Origin: Puccinia triticina
Taxonomy: Eukaryota; Basidiomycota; Pucciniomycetes; Pucciniales; Pucciniaceae
Direction: 5' to 3'
Assembly: GCF_026914185.1 (NCBI RefSeq)
Contig: NC_070558.1
Location: forward strand, 868,001-932,000
DNA: 64,000 bases
This document shows, piece after piece, positions 1 to 12,313 of this stretch. Within the stretch, counting starts at the first letter, position 1. Each line of letters begins with the position of its first letter. A program made the translations under genes and the position numbers. The notes beneath the pieces are model-generated. The model was not told the origin of the DNA, ran no database searches, and saw nothing but the letters and a program-made list of their open reading frames with translations.

Positions 1-480
1 TGGTTATGGGAATAAAAGAATGTACTAATGGGGAAAAGTGATGAGAACATAGTAACAACTTGTAATGATGAGCACTACTGAAAGAGGTAAGCACAGATCT
101 AATGATGTAATGTGTACAATAGCCATAGTACATAATGAGGAATGTATGTAAAGGGTTTAGTATGTGAAAGTAATTATGTAAAAGGGATGTACTGTAATGA
201 TTCCAGTAAGTTACTAATGAATTGAGTATTGTAACTAATGAAGACTGTAGATTATCTGTAAGTCTTATATCCTCTATAACTATTGAACCATTGAAGATAA
301 GAGTATACTATGTATGAGTGACTATATGTAAAATTTGATGTAGAATCTGAATATGCAATAATAATGAGGTATTTGTGAAGGGTTATGGAGAAATGGGCAA
401 TGTAATGATGAATATATTGTAAAAGAAAGCAATAAAATACTACTTATGGTTTGGAATGGAGCACCACAGCGGGCAAACCA
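1..480. repeat. Dispersed AT-rich repeat, copy 1
   Basis: AT-rich, with many stop codons and short TAATGATGA-type words. The stretch around 335-370 (a gagtgacta word, then gtagaatctgaat, then aataataatga) recurs in the same order at about 14700-14750. The TAATGATGAGCAC word here recurs at 14510-14610. This is therefore a second copy of a dispersed repeat and not unique DNA. No coding potential was seen. The element class is unknown and no ends were found. Confidence 0.5.
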
Positions 481-2335
481 ACACCATGTAAGTTGCCAAT
501 TGAAATTATTTTGATGCGCTTCACCTGTGGTGGAGATGCTCTGAAAAAGGGATAGATGTCACAGGACCTTACCAGAAACTGTGACAGGCAATGCTGCAGA
601 ACTTAATATGTACAGTGGGTGCACTACAATTTTTGGTGCACCATCTTTTCATTTCTGAGGGACAAGGATGACTGTTAAGGCTCCATTTTGTTTCTCATGA
701 GGGCTCAGGAGGTCAAGGCAAAAGATGGAAAAGACATTATGTAGCAGAAAAGATAAAAATGATGAAATTATCAGCAAATGTTCAACTTGCTGGATTTTGT
801 TTTTTGAAAAATATGAGAGAATTGGGATATGTGGGGGGAATTGGGAGGAATGAATGTGAAAGAAAAAAGTCAGAAACCTTTTGATTTTCAATTTTAGACT
901 TTTGAGCTTTTGACCACCAGATTATTGCCTTGATAATCACACATTTGATCCCAAGCCAGGGTGTAATGGTGGTTGCCATTGATAAAATGTCCATCAATGA
1001 TCACATCATTTCCAAGGGGTTTCATGAGGTATTAGTGGTCTTGTGTGAGCCTCCTCCTGAAGTGTCACACATAAATCACAAGACACAGAGAGGGCAGTCA
1101 TAATCAGCGTAGTGGGAGTTGCAAAACTTAACTCATCTTTTGATTTTACAGTTCCAGCAAATGTGAGCAACAAGATTAGGCTTAAGGAAAATCCTGGCCC
1201 ACAATCACTCATTGAGAGAATCTCAGTTAGCGCCAAAGGTAAGCAACTGCAGAGAACTCAAGATAAGCTGATCAGATAGACACTAACGTGCTATTGCTTC
1301 TTTTAGACAGAACTGTCAAGAGAAACCAGACAAATCAACCCAATACCGCTCAAAGAGCAAGAGAAACTATTGGTAAGAGTATTGTGTCCTTAGTCAGGCA
1401 TAGCGGTAAAAGAAAGGCAGTGGCTGACGCAACACTGTTTCATAAACAGACAACATTGCATCTCTTCTTAGCCGTTTTGCCAAAGCCACGTGAGGAAAAC
1501 CTCAGGTCAAACAACCACCCCGAGTAAGAAAACACTGCATCTTGAGAAAAGAGGAAAGAAAGGTCCGGAACTAATACTGAGATATCATGTGTCTAGATAA
1601 GACCGAGTCAATCATTTAACTCAACATATATCCTCTTTTCCTATTCCTTTCTTTTCATTCTCTTTCATCAGTAGAGAGCGGCCTAGTTCCTGCTCTTAGG
1701 TAATTATTTCTTACTTCAAGACTTCTTTCATCTCTATTCATCAGTCATTTGTATTTACAATAATAGAAATTCTGATGAAGAAACAACTCTTAGTTCTTTG
1801 GAGTTTTTCAAAACTTGGGAACCTAAACTTTTTAACAGCCAGGAAACAACCTCCATTTATACCCTACATATTTCAGTCTGATACCCTGGACCCAACCACA
1901 GAAACAAACCTCCATTTATACCCTACATATTTCAGTCTGATCCCCTGGAGCTCACTAAAATCTGAGTTTCACACTCCACTTTTGCTCCAATCACTCAAAT
2001 ATTTTCCATATCCAACTGCCTTATTACCCTTAGAACCAGTTGTTTTTTGTTCCGCCTCCACAAGTCCTTTGATAAATTCTCTCCGTTATTTCCCACCAAC
2101 TCCTGCCTTTTTCTAATCCTGGCTACATATATTCATTTGAGATTCCTTCACTTCCCAGTTTACGCATCTCCACTATTCCTATTTCTCATTCTGGCTCTTG
2201 GATAAGCACAGATAAAACTTGATTTCTGCCACTTCCAGCAGGACTGGAGCAGCTCTGCAAGAAGAGGCTTACAACCAATTATCTTTTGTTTCATCTCTGC
2301 AATTCTCCAATACATTCCCACCATTCTTTCCCTTC
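481..2335. other. Intergenic, no recognised gene
   Basis: Only short open frames without family similarity. A direct repeat of about 50 bp (cctccatttataccctaca words) occurs near 1850 and 1910. I see no complete gene, tRNA or transposon end here. Confidence 0.5.
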
Positions 2336-2528
2336 TGTAGCATGGGCTCCGCAGTGCAGGCTCTCATATGTACATAGCTTACACACAAATGTCACGGACC
2401 AAACTCTCAAGGTTTGAGAGGCTGGAGATCCAGACTGCCTCATCCTGAAATCTACCATCTTAGGATCCAGAATCCCAGAACCTCAGAAACCAGACCATCT
2501 CTTTCTCTCCACAGACTAGACCTTAACA
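2336..2528 (+). repeat. Solo LTR-like copy (chromovirus-type family)
   Basis: This 193-bp segment matches, in reverse orientation, the LTR at 12610-12810. Both share the words atgtcacggacc, ggtttgagaggctggagat and ctaccatctt in the same order. It begins TGTAGC and ends TTAACA, so it has the TG...CA form. No internal retrotransposon sequence adjoins it, so it is probably a solo LTR. A target duplication was not identified. Confidence 0.55.
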
Positions 2529-3086
2529 GATCACAGCTATGTATCTCAATTTCATATACCCTCAACTCATTATTAACATTCTGGCTTCTTTCCTAGCAGA
2601 ATGGAATTTCCTTCAATGTTATGCATGAATGTTGTACCTTGCAGTGCATAGAGATGGCTGGAATTTCCTTGTCTGCCCGTCCCCCTGGACCAAGGCAAAT
2701 TACTGCCTGATCTAAGTAGGTGTTGTATCCACCCATAGATAAAATTGGAGCTCCCAAAAGCTCTGGAATTCAGCATGGGTTGATACAGGCAAATGTCCAT
2801 CTATGTTGATTTGTCCGTATGATGTCTGGCTTGGTTATGCAAGTTGCTGGTTCCAACATTGTGGAGATCTCTTGGCCATGCTGGGAAACTTGCAGTACAT
2901 TCACCAATGTTTCCAAAACTCATTGATCTTTACCCAGTCAAAAGTCTGTCTTTTTGTTAACAATGCCAGTCATCTGCGTGATCACACTTATGCACCCATA
3001 ATTTTTTTATTTACATTCAGCTAATCTTCATCTCATTTCCTTGGTTGCTTTGTCAACCATTCCAAGGCACAGTGCTGAGATGGCCT

Positions 3087-4339
3087 CTAACTTAACTAAG
3101 TCCTTCTCTATGTGGAGGGGGAACACCGTCCCGCAGGGACCCTCCAAAGGAGGGACTTATGCGCTATGTCGCCCCTCTTGCCTGAGAGCATCAGGAAAAT
3201 CGAGCTTTTTTCAATCTGCTGTACAGCTGCCATCTCTTATTGGGTGACTACAAAGTCACCCAACAAAATGAGGGGCTTATCCAGGAGAATCTCTGTGTCT
3301 CCTTCTTGAACTTGTGACAACGGTGGGTTGCTACTTTACTCTACAATAACTGGGGCTGTAGAGTAAAGTAGCGAGCTGTGCCTGACATTTTTACAGTTAT
3401 TGTTAATGCTAGCGCGCGGATCGCCGCATCACGGTTATCGTAACTGGCCTTTTTTTGTACAGCCGTTACTAGTAAAGTAACGTTTTATCGAGAAAATTAA
3501 CATTTTATTAAGCAATTGAGGGTCAGATTGGCCCTTATAAAGCAGAGCAACACTTTATTGAGCAGTGAAAGGCCAAATCAGCCCTGAAATGGCCTTTTCT
3601 TGCTCAATATGTTGATAAATACCTGCTGCTCTGCCCATAGATATTGTAGCGGCCTTGAAAAAAAAACCCCCGCCCAGTGCAATATCAATATTGCACCACA
3701 TTTTCCCATTGCTAACGGTCCGGTTAGCGTAAAGGGACCAAAAATTGCTACAATAACGTTGCGATATCAATAACCGTAAAGTAGCGACCCACCGTTGCTT
3801 GTGAGGGCCTTCAATGTTTGGTTAATTGTGTGTTTTCCATTTTTTTTCCTCCAAAGAGACTGAAACAAAAAATCCTGTATCAACTGCCACATCTCATGGA
3901 ACAAAGATTCCGCATGAAATACAGCAGTTGAAATGATTAATCAAAAAGCGTAAATAACCATTGCTACTTAAATATCTATACGCACTCATGGGCTACAGTC
4001 ATTTAAACAGCATAGTATGTTTCAGCACTGAATACAGTTTGAATGTGTGGAAGTGCCTGGAATTCAAGTGTAATGCCCAAGAGGAAATAAAACAATCTAC
4101 ACATCAAGATAGTGAAGGGATGGAGACAAAAAAAAATAGCAGGTAAATGGGGACCGCTTGCGTGGTCTCACAAATGAAAACTAGAAGGAAAAGCGTCCAG
4201 AGACAAGTGCGTGAGGTTGATTATGAAAAACTGCCCACCAAAAGCTGAAATGCTCTCAGGCCACGGAGTTGACTTAGCACGTAAGTCCCTCCTTCAAAGG
4301 TTGCTGCGCTCCCCCAAGGAGGGAAATTAGCTAAGTTAG
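3087..4339. mobile_element. MULE-like non-autonomous element
   Basis: The ends are inverted copies of CTAACTTAACTAAGTCC (left) and CTAACTTAGCTAATTTCC (right, reverse complement). They are flanked by the 9-bp direct repeat AGATGGCCT at 3078-3086 and 4340-4348. A 9-bp duplication is typical of Mutator-like elements; the assignment is inference because no transposase is present. Related ends recur in the window near 24050 and at 46631 and 47202. A second element (3318-3797) is inserted inside it. Confidence 0.6.
3318..3797. mobile_element. hAT-type MITE, 7-bp TSD CTTGTGA
   Basis: A 480-bp element with inverted ends CAACGGTGGGTTGCTAC and CAACGGTGGGTCGCTAC. It is flanked by CTTGTGA at 3311-3317 and 3798-3804. 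There is no coding sequence. Its ends resemble those of the elements at 13180, 28129 and 54375. It is nested inside the MULE-like element 3087-4339. Confidence 0.75.
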
Positions 4340-4345
4340 AGATGG

Positions 4346-4526
4346 CCTGTACCACAGCAACAAATTCCAAGTTTGGATTTCAATTTCAATTTCACTTTCT
4401 TCAAAATATGAAATTCATACACCCAGTATTGCTGAAACCACATAATGAGCAACACTTGGTACACCATTTTTGAGAAATTTAAATCCCATGTTAATTTGGG
4501 AAAATTGGTCTCTATGGTACAGGCAC
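4346..4526. repeat. Possible Harbinger-like MITE fragment
   Basis: Inverted GCCTGTACCA (left) and TGGTACAGGC (right) resemble the ends of the TTA-flanked element at 11742-11949. I see no convincing target duplication, so the boundaries are tentative. Confidence 0.3.
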
Positions 4527-4835
4527 CGGGTGCAAAAGTGTGACATGAATGTGGATAAGGTTAACCTGTCCTGCAGGTGTTACATGACAGGCAGCACCTG
4601 TGAAATTACAGGTCAATTGGTCAGACCAGGCACCTGTACAAAAGCTGCCTGATCTGTCACATGCCCAGTGACTGTGCACTGGGTTTCACAGAGCTGTCAT
4701 TCTCATGACAGCTACATAACTTGAAGTCATGCATTTCTGACAGGTCATGGCACACGCAGGTCTGTCATGACTTGTGAGAGGACTGTGTAACCTGGTGAGA
4801 CATATTTTTGCACGTGGTCAGGCGACGATTCTGAA

Positions 4836-5785
4836 CAACAATGGGCCTATACTATACTCTACTATAACCAGGCCTGTTTATTATTATATAGGTCTGGTTG
4901 TACCACTCTATACTAATAACTGTACTAGTATTGGCCCTTGCTGCAAGTGGCCCGTATAGTATTCTGTGGTTTTTCTCTGAAACAAAAAATGCAGGTATAG
5001 TAACTTTTTTTGCCCCTGGTTACCGCAATAACGCACTCAACCTGGTGTAAAAATAAGGCAATGACACTACCAGCATAATTGGCTGGGCTGAGGTTATCCC
5101 AGTTAAACTTGGATGCACTCAACCAATTTAAATTTGGTTGATCTCAACTGATGAAATACAAATCTAAGGGACCCCCCTTGGTTTTATATTTCATTGGTTG
5201 AGATCAACCCATCTAAGATTGGTTGAGTGCATCCCAGTTAGACTGGGATGACTTCATCCTAGCAAAATATGCTGGCAGTGTGACATGTGGGCTCCTGATG
5301 ATTGTACAGGCAAACCATGCCACCTACCTGGTCCTTGCGTTAATAGCAAGGGCTTATTTAGGAACACCAGGTAGGTCTTGTTCTTTTGAGAGATTGTTCT
5401 CTGTGGCTCCAGACGTGGTCCTCTGTTCCCTTCAACTACTTCAAAATCCTTCAGCAGCCTTATGTGGCTTTGTGAGGATTTTCCCCTCTCAGGGGACTTT
5501 GCTGAGGCCGGAAAGGCTTTGAGTGCTCTGATCCCCAATCCCAAGATAGATAGATTTCATCCCTACTGAGAAGTGGTCCTGGACACATCTGGCCAGTATA
5601 GTATTGAGATTTTTTTTTATTTCTCCTTCATTTGGATATAGTATTTTCAAAAAAAAATCCTCATGTAATTGGATATAGTATTAAAAATTCATTATGGAAT
5701 ATGAAAATAACAGTACTGTTATTGGACCAAAAAAAATACAATAACTATACTATACCAATATCTGTATAGTAAAGGCCCATTGTTG
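4836..5785. mobile_element. hAT-type MITE, 7-bp TSD TTCTGAA
   Basis: A 950-bp element with inverted ends CAACAATGGGCCTATACTAT and CAACAATGGGCCTTTACTAT. It is flanked by TTCTGAA at 4829-4835 and 5786-5792. The interior has many tatactata-type words and secondary inverted repeats, including ggttgagat words near 5135 and 5200. There is no transposase frame, so it is non-autonomous. Confidence 0.75.
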
Positions 5786-6328
5786 TTCTGAAGCAGTAAG
5801 TTGGATGGAAATTTTATGATAAACAACATACAAAGTGTCAAAGAAACCGCCATGAACTAGCTCACTTCCAAAGCTCACAATCACACAACAATTTCAAGCT
5901 TGAGTTTTCCAGCTCTCAATACCCAATTGATTAAGCACGACCATATTGCTTGTGAAGTCTAGCGCTTCAAGTGCTTGCAACTCGAAGCCGAGGGGGGAAA
6001 ACAGACTTGATGTTTGAAGGAGCTACGAAGATTGTTTACTCATGAGGTAGCTTAGAAGGAACAAAAAATTGCAGCGTTTATGATGGACTAAAAACTGGTC
6101 CTTTCGATAATGAAATGGGACAGAAGAATGCGAGATGATAATATGAAATGAAGTGTGCGGGAAAATTCGACCCAAATGGAAATGCGAGACTATTGTACGT
6201 GGGGGCGATTTATAGCAGTTCACTCAGAAGAAGCATGAAATGCGCGACTGTTTTGATAATGAACTTGTAGCTGAAGATTCTGAACATATAAGAGAATAAA
6301 AGCTCGAAGCATATTACCTGGTTTGTAT

Positions 6329-8964
6329 TCAACGCCAATGAGGGTTCGGATGGTTTGCCGCCTGTGGTACAAGATCGGTCAGCTTCTGACTCATAGATAT
6401 GCTCTTGGATAAGCAGGCGATGGGGCAAGAGAGTGTGAACTGGCCCGATAACTTACGTTTCCATTAGTTTGCGGCTGGGGAGCTTGTTGCCCATTAGCGG
6501 CCGCAGGTTTGTTTGGTAGCATGAAGGAACGGGCCGAGGTAGCATAGTTTGGAACGAGGCGTGGAGCGTTCTGGGCTAGGGTGGCATGTCGAAGAGATGC
6601 GGGGTCGTGCGCATGATAAGCGCCGGGCTGCCTTGGGAAAGAGTTGGTGGCTGCTTGCTGGCCGTTACTCAGCGGGTTTGCGCTATGAGGTGCCATATTT
6701 ATTGACGCTTGGGCTCGTTGAGCCAGCGCTCGAATCGCAAGGTTGTCGAGGGGAGGGAGTCCGTTCGTGCTAGATCGGGTTTGAGCCACAGGTCGGGTCG
6801 AGGATGGATTTTCGTTTGCCATCGAAGTGCGCTGGGGCTGAAACGGTGTGGTGGGTGACTTGGAAGCACCTTGGCTTGAAGGCACAGGCGCAGAGCGACG
6901 CGGTCTTTTAGGTAGTGACGCTGTCGACGTACTGGGACTCGAGGCAAGGGTTGGGTCAGGGGTAGGCGCGTCCCTTTTGGCAGCGGTTTGAACGGACAGG
7001 TTACGCCTGGCCATGTCGCGCAAACCCGAGCCTTCAGGTTTGGGGTCCTCTGGAAGCGCCGGCTGGGGGGTTGGGTGAGGTACGAACCACCCCTGGTATT
7101 TGCCTTTCAGCCTGGTCAAGTCGAAGTTGTGGATCCAGTTCGCGGACCAGGTCGTGATGGTGGTGTTACTTTTCACTTCATTGGGATAATTTTTTCGGAC
7201 TATGCAGCGGAGCACATTGCGGTCAGTTCATTGCGGTCAGTTAAGTAGACGACTGCAGCCTACCGTCAATTTTGTATAATTCCACCATCTCCAGCACCTT
7301 GCCCTTCGTTAGGTTTTTGGCGTGTACCGAGATTAAATACGGGATCCATACCATCTCGACGGGAGCGATCATTGTTCTCTTGCCCCTTTGGATGGGGTGA
7401 AATAATGCGTCGGGGGTTGCTAATGCGACCGTGTACGGTGTCATGGGAGGCGCAAGCGTCGAGAGGTCCATGAAGTAGTCAAGAATTTCCTTGGCTTCTT
7501 TTTTGAGATCCGCGGGGACCGGGGATGTGGAAAGGGAATCGAGTTCCTTCTGAATTTTGACGGTTCCAAAATGTCGCGGGGGATCGGGCGAATTGTAAGT
7601 TCTGTCCCGTATTGTAAAGACGATCTCCGCCATGGTTTTGAAATCCTAGGATACACCGATACACCGTCAGTGCACGACATGAGGAAGAAAACCTATCTTG
7701 TTACTCACAGTGCCCCGCTTCAGGTTGGCTATCCTTCCGCACCAACCGTTGGGATTTTCGTCGTTTCTCACCATATATTGCTCGGTCAACTCGCCGACGT
7801 AGCATCCCCAACTGAGAAACATGTCAGAACGCTGGTCAGCAAATCAACAGACTTGAAAAAGCAGTGATGTTTGAGTACTTACGGGCCGGAAGAGGCGTGC
7901 ATTTTCTCTCCCGCAGTCAGAGGTTTGCCCTCCTGGACGAGTCTGAATATATCCCGCTCTTGAAGCTCGGTTAGCTGGTTGTACATCGCAGCAGTCAGCC
8001 CACGAGCAAGGAATATCTCTTGCTGCTCCTCCGTAAGGAGCTTTCTTGACGGCTGCGGCGGATCGGATTGCTTGAAAAACAGCGGCTGCTTCGGCTTGCT
8101 GAAGATTGTGCCAGGATAACGAGCGGTCAGACATCTAGTAACGAAGGGCACGGGGGGGCGAATAAGCCAGTACGTACATGTACCAAGGGATTACCCCATC
8201 GAGGAACCTAAGCAGGTGAGGAGAAGGATCAAAAACAAGGATGGGGCAGTCAGCGACCGAAGCATAGAAACCACAGGAATAAATATAGCTCTCACAGTTT
8301 GATACTCGTGAGGCGTTGCTTGCCGTCCATGCAAACCCATCGGGCTTTGCGTTTTCTCCCGGAACGATCGAGAGTAGCTGGTCGTTCGTTGAAGAGCAAA
8401 GTTGGGACCCACTTACTACGAGTTGAAAGACGCGCGTTCGCGTTAACTGCATGTTCTGTTTTTATCTGGAATTGATAGAGCAACCCGAACTGACTTTTTT
8501 AATATCGAATCGATAAGCGCCGATTGGGCACTGTCCACAGAAAACAAGGGTTAGCTGAGATCGTCTCAAAAAACCAACCTGCCAAGCTTACGGCTTGGTC
8601 CATACGACATCACGCTGGTAGGGGGGTGTGACGTCTATGCCCTCGCTAGCAAAAAGTAACAAGCGGATCTTGTAAGTCCACAATCACCGCGTCGAACGTC
8701 AAAAGAGGCCTACTTATTCATTCTGTTGTACAATTCCTGTTTGATAAAATAAATGGTGGATGAGTATGACTGTTCGAAAAAAAAACGACAAAAAACCAGT
8801 GATCCGAGTCAAACGGAAGAGCTTCTCACCATAGTAGAGTATACACGACAGTTAGCGCTTGGGAGGGCTCCAGGAATGATGTTCTGATCGACATCCGCTT
8901 CGCTTCCTTCGCCCTCCAGTTGATCTGACTCATGGTCGGAGTCGGTGGCGTATCCGATAGGCAT
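6329..8964 (-). CDS. Fungal DUF262 (GmrSD N-terminal-like) protein
   Basis: Eleven exons join to one 1,875-nt frame (624 aa): 8830-8964, 8714-8736, 8592-8645, 8495-8530, 8296-8415, 8178-8207, 7883-8098, 7709-7811, 7264-7645, 6457-7199 and 6329-6361. An acidic N-terminus precedes the DUF262 signatures: VTPPYQRDVVW at about residue 60, ALIDSIL, and CMDGKQRLTSI at about residue 118 followed by FLDGVIPW. Then comes an ERDIF..VQ.GKPLTAGEKM helix region. The C-terminal third is Pro/Ser/Gln-rich and low in complexity. DUF262 folds are related to ParB/Srx and occur at the N-terminus of bacterial GmrSD type IV restriction enzymes. Fungal members lack a demonstrated role, and no nuclease domain is visible here. 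The exon 6/7 junction is the least certain. Confidence 0.85.
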
Positions 8965-9137
8965 GGTGTGCGCTGGAGTGGTCAACACATAAAGCCATGG
9001 GTTAGTCAGTCAAGGAATGGGTGTGATGTGTTGGGAAGGAAGCGTCGAGGAGGAAGTCCAGGATTGGCTGGCCCCGTCGTCCCGGGGCGAACGCGGCAAG
9101 ATGTGTTTCCGTAAGGAACGAGCCTCATGGAATCGGG
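8965..9137 (-). promoter_or_regulatory. Upstream region of the DUF262 gene
   Basis: Sequence immediately 5' of the ATG at 8964. It has no strong TATA box that I can single out. It abuts the 9138-9316 tandem repeat, which lies within about 350 bp of the start codon. Confidence 0.3.
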
Positions 9138-9316
9138 ACCCGCAAGCCGGTTGCTACATACATGATGCAGCGGCGCGACCGGGTGACCACTTCCGGCCAG
9201 CCGGTTGCTACATATGTATATGATGCTGCGGCGCGACCGGGTGACTTCCGGCCAGCTGGTTGCTACATAAATACATGATGCAGCGGCGCGACCGGGTGAC
9301 CACTTCCGGCCGGCTC
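9138..9316. repeat. Minisatellite, about 3 units of 50-60 bp
   Basis: Three successive copies of a unit containing ccggttgctacata, gatgcagcggcgcgaccgg and gtgaccacttccggcc. The middle copy lacks the accac segment. The array is GC-rich compared with its flanks. Confidence 0.75.
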
Positions 9317-10236
9317 GGGGGGGGGAGGGGGGGAGGGTTCTCGGAGTTTTCCCGAGCGGGGTTGAAGAGCGGAGAAGAGGATGGGCTTACAAGCTGTGTA
9401 GGTGTGCTATGTAGCAAGGTTCACGGGTTGGAGAGCGCAGACCAAGAGAGGAGTCGAGGCCGTCTCAAGTGAGGTGAAGAGCTGGGATGGGATGTATGGG
9501 GGTGAACAAGGACAGCTGGTGTGTCTGGTTAAGTAACTGGCTGGTGAGCTATGTAAGATCTCTGTTCAGCAGTAAGATGGAAGATCTAATGAAGTGTGTT
9601 TGTTTGGGGCCGGAGATGTATCTGGAGGGAGCAGATTGACTGGAGAACAAAGAGAACAGAGAGTATGTATTTGTGTGGTGTGGTCAAGTCTGCGTGTTTC
9701 AAGAGGGATAATTGGATGGAGTCAAGTGGGAGTGGATGGGGGACAAAGGGTCAGAGATCTGGTTATTTGGGATGGAGGAAAGAAAGGATGGGGTGGAATG
9801 AGGATGCATGTACAAGTACTTATATTGCAGATTGGGATAAATACATGTAGGAGAACAGCTGCCTCTGTACAATTTGCTTGCAACTTCCACAACAAGGCAC
9901 AATCAGATAAACCCATGAATCCATGTGGATTTCATTCAGCAAGCACTGCCCAGCCCAACCACAAACTGATCCAGATCAATTGTTTCCCTCCTAAGTGCAT
10001 AGTGTGCCAGTTGCTCTTTCTGTAAAAAAAATAGCTCTGTTTCAGGGTTTTTTTTTTCACTTGCAGGCCCAAACTGGATATGGTCCAATGTGAAAGGGGC
10101 ATTTTAGAGGGTTTGAGCCACGGGGCAGTGAAGGGTTCATCTTTCAGGGGACCCTGCATGGACCACCTGATCTGGGAGGTCAGCTGGCACCAGCGCTGTG
10201 TAGTGGATGAAAATGGAAACTTACACATCCAAACAC
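9317..10236. other. Intergenic, no recognised gene
   Basis: Purine-rich on the plus strand, with no family similarity in any frame. A frame at 9594-10025 has no recognisable domain and biased low-complexity composition; I do not call it. Confidence 0.4.
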
Positions 10237-10868
10237 TAGAGAATCTGCCGTTGGACCCGGGGCAGGTACCCGGCACCCGCTGGCGGGTACCGCCCGCACC
10301 CTCCTCGCACCCGCGGGAGGGTGCCGTGTCCGGGTACGGGTCCATGTTTTTTGGGTGAAACGGGTGCGGCACCCGAGTACCCGCCCAGGTACCCCAGCTT
10401 ACCTGGATGGCGCGGGGGTTTGGTCGGGGCTGGGGGTCCCAAGAGGAATCACAGCCCTCTTGATGATCGGGACAGATCCCGGTCATCAAGGGGAATCAGC
10501 CCTCTCGATGACCGGGACAGACCCCGGTCATTGAGAGGAACCAACCCTCTTGACTACCGGGACATGAACCCCGGTCATCAAGAGGAAACATCCCTGTCGC
10601 TGATTGGGACAGAGCCTGGTCATCGGGAGGAATCAACCCTCCCGATGACCAGGACAGAACCCGGTCATCGAGAGAATACAGACCGGGTTCTGTCCTGGTC
10701 ATCGGGAGGAATCAGCCCTCTCGATGACCGGGACAGACCCCGGTCATCAAGAGGAAAGTACCGCCCGTACACCTCCGGTACACCCGCGCAGGTGCCGGGT
10801 ACGGGTGCGGGTGCCTATTTTCTTGAAAAAAAGCGGTGCAGTACCCGGGTGCCCCAGCAGATTCTCTA
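10237..10868. mobile_element. Hairpin-array MITE
   Basis: The ends are inverted TAGAGAATCTGC, flanked by AAACAC at 10231-10236 and 10869-10874. Inside each end are GC-rich ggtaccc/cgggtac palindromes. The interior (about 10440-10760) is an array of imperfect 40-bp units. Each unit is itself an inverted repeat: gatgaccggga, a cagac spacer, then ccccggtcatc. No coding sequence was seen. The ends resemble the TAGAGATGG ends at 28103 and 39599. Confidence 0.65.
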
Positions 10869-11025
10869 AAACACTCCCATGTAACACAACTAAACACAAA
10901 ACAGCAAAAAAAGGCTGGAGCTTGATTCTTTTGTTGACTGTGTTTAGATATGTGGGAGATTCAAAACCCATCCATAGTTTGCCCGCATCATGCGGACTGA
11001 CAAGCTCATGATGGGTGACGCCATT

Positions 11026-11224
11026 AGGGTGTTCAAAGTTGACTTGCATAAAATCATGACACCATAAAATCATAAAATTCTAAGCTGAAAAAAATATGTT
11101 GCACCCAAGCACTCAAATTAGAGCAACATTTCTAGAATGGTACATATGAAATCATCACTTGAAAGTTTTATAATTTTATGATTTTATGCATTGAAAATTT
11201 TATGATTTCAACTTTGAACACCCT
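11026..11224. mobile_element. Short AT-rich MITE
   Basis: A 199-bp segment with inverted ends AGGGTGTTCAAAGTTGA and repeated ataaaatcataaaat words on both arms. No clear target duplication. A similar end word, agggtgttcaaaattg, occurs alone near 63197. Confidence 0.55.
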
Positions 11225-11741
11225 TCATGTATGAATGAAGCAGTTCACACAAGTTTAGGCAAGTTTAAAGTATTTTTGTGGGCTGTGTTTCTTCCTCTGT
11301 TCAATTGGCGGCTGGTTACCATTCTCAGATAAACACTGTTGACCAAAACCCTAGGCCTAATGAGGTAGAATTGGGCAACAAAGCATCTTGATTCTCCATT
11401 GCGTCTTCAGTTGCAAAAGCCAAATGAGTTGCCGCTTGATACCAGATGTCAAGCAGTCAAGTGCTTATACAGACCTCTGCGGAACAAAATAAGCTCAACG
11501 GAACAGGTCAGTGCAACCAACTCCTAGTTTCCATGGATTCACTTGGCTGTGTTGGGCAACACGGACAGCCAAGCAATCTAATTGGAATCAAGGTCTGGAC
11601 TCTGTTTCCAACAAAAAGAAAACATGGAGACTGAAAGGGGTTTGTCAATTATTCATAGAAAAATTGGAGGGCTCCTGTTTTCCTTTGCAATCTTGGTTCA
11701 AGTCTGTTCAAATGAGTTTGGAGAGAAATGCCAGGCTTTAG

Positions 11742-11949
11742 GGCCTGTACCATGGGCCTCAATTTTGAAAAATTTCAACTTTTCTTGCCCTGTACACAAA
11801 AAATGAAAACTAGTGGAGGGTTCAAATGTTGAAATTCTTCACATTTAGGCTCAAGCCTACATTTTGGCCAGGCTCAGTGTTTGTCCCCAGAAATTTTGAG
11901 GCAAATAAATTTGGAAAATTTCAATTTTCATGCCCTATGGTACAGGCCC
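11742..11949. mobile_element. Harbinger-type MITE, TSD TTA
   Basis: A 208-bp segment with inverted ends GGGCCTGTACCATGGG and GGGCCTGTACCATAGGG, flanked on both sides by TTA (11739-11741 and 11950-11952). TTA duplications and GGGCCTGT-type ends are typical of PIF/Harbinger MITEs. Confidence 0.65.
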
Positions 11950-12313
11950 TTATAGTGTTACCCTAAGGAAAAAGATATTTATGTACATGGATATTACACA
12001 AAAGACATTCAGTGGCCAATATTCAAAATTGGGCCACATGAGATTCATGAAATGTCTTGAGGAATACATAAAGGGACTTTCTTTTTAAAAAGTGTAATTT
12101 TGCCTTTGGCATTGCACACTATTCATATGATGTTATCTACCTACAAGCATTTTTATGTTATTTTATGTTTGTAGTTTGTTTTTTCAGTACTTGTTTCTAT
12201 GGGGCCAAGTTCTGTAGAGGATGTGGTAATCTTAACAGACAACTAATAAGTGGGTTGAAGGTTGAATGGGTGGTATGTTTGTCCAAGCACAGAAGTGGTA
12301 GCGGCCAGGGGTT

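Noticed and set aside
6329..8964. Restriction enzyme or toxin-like role for the DUF262 protein
   Set aside because: Only the N-terminal fold is shared with GmrSD; no HNH or other nuclease motif is visible.
10321..10869. 182-codon plus frame
   Set aside because: It is a translation of the hairpin array; the repeated peptide reflects the DNA repeat, and several frames are open.
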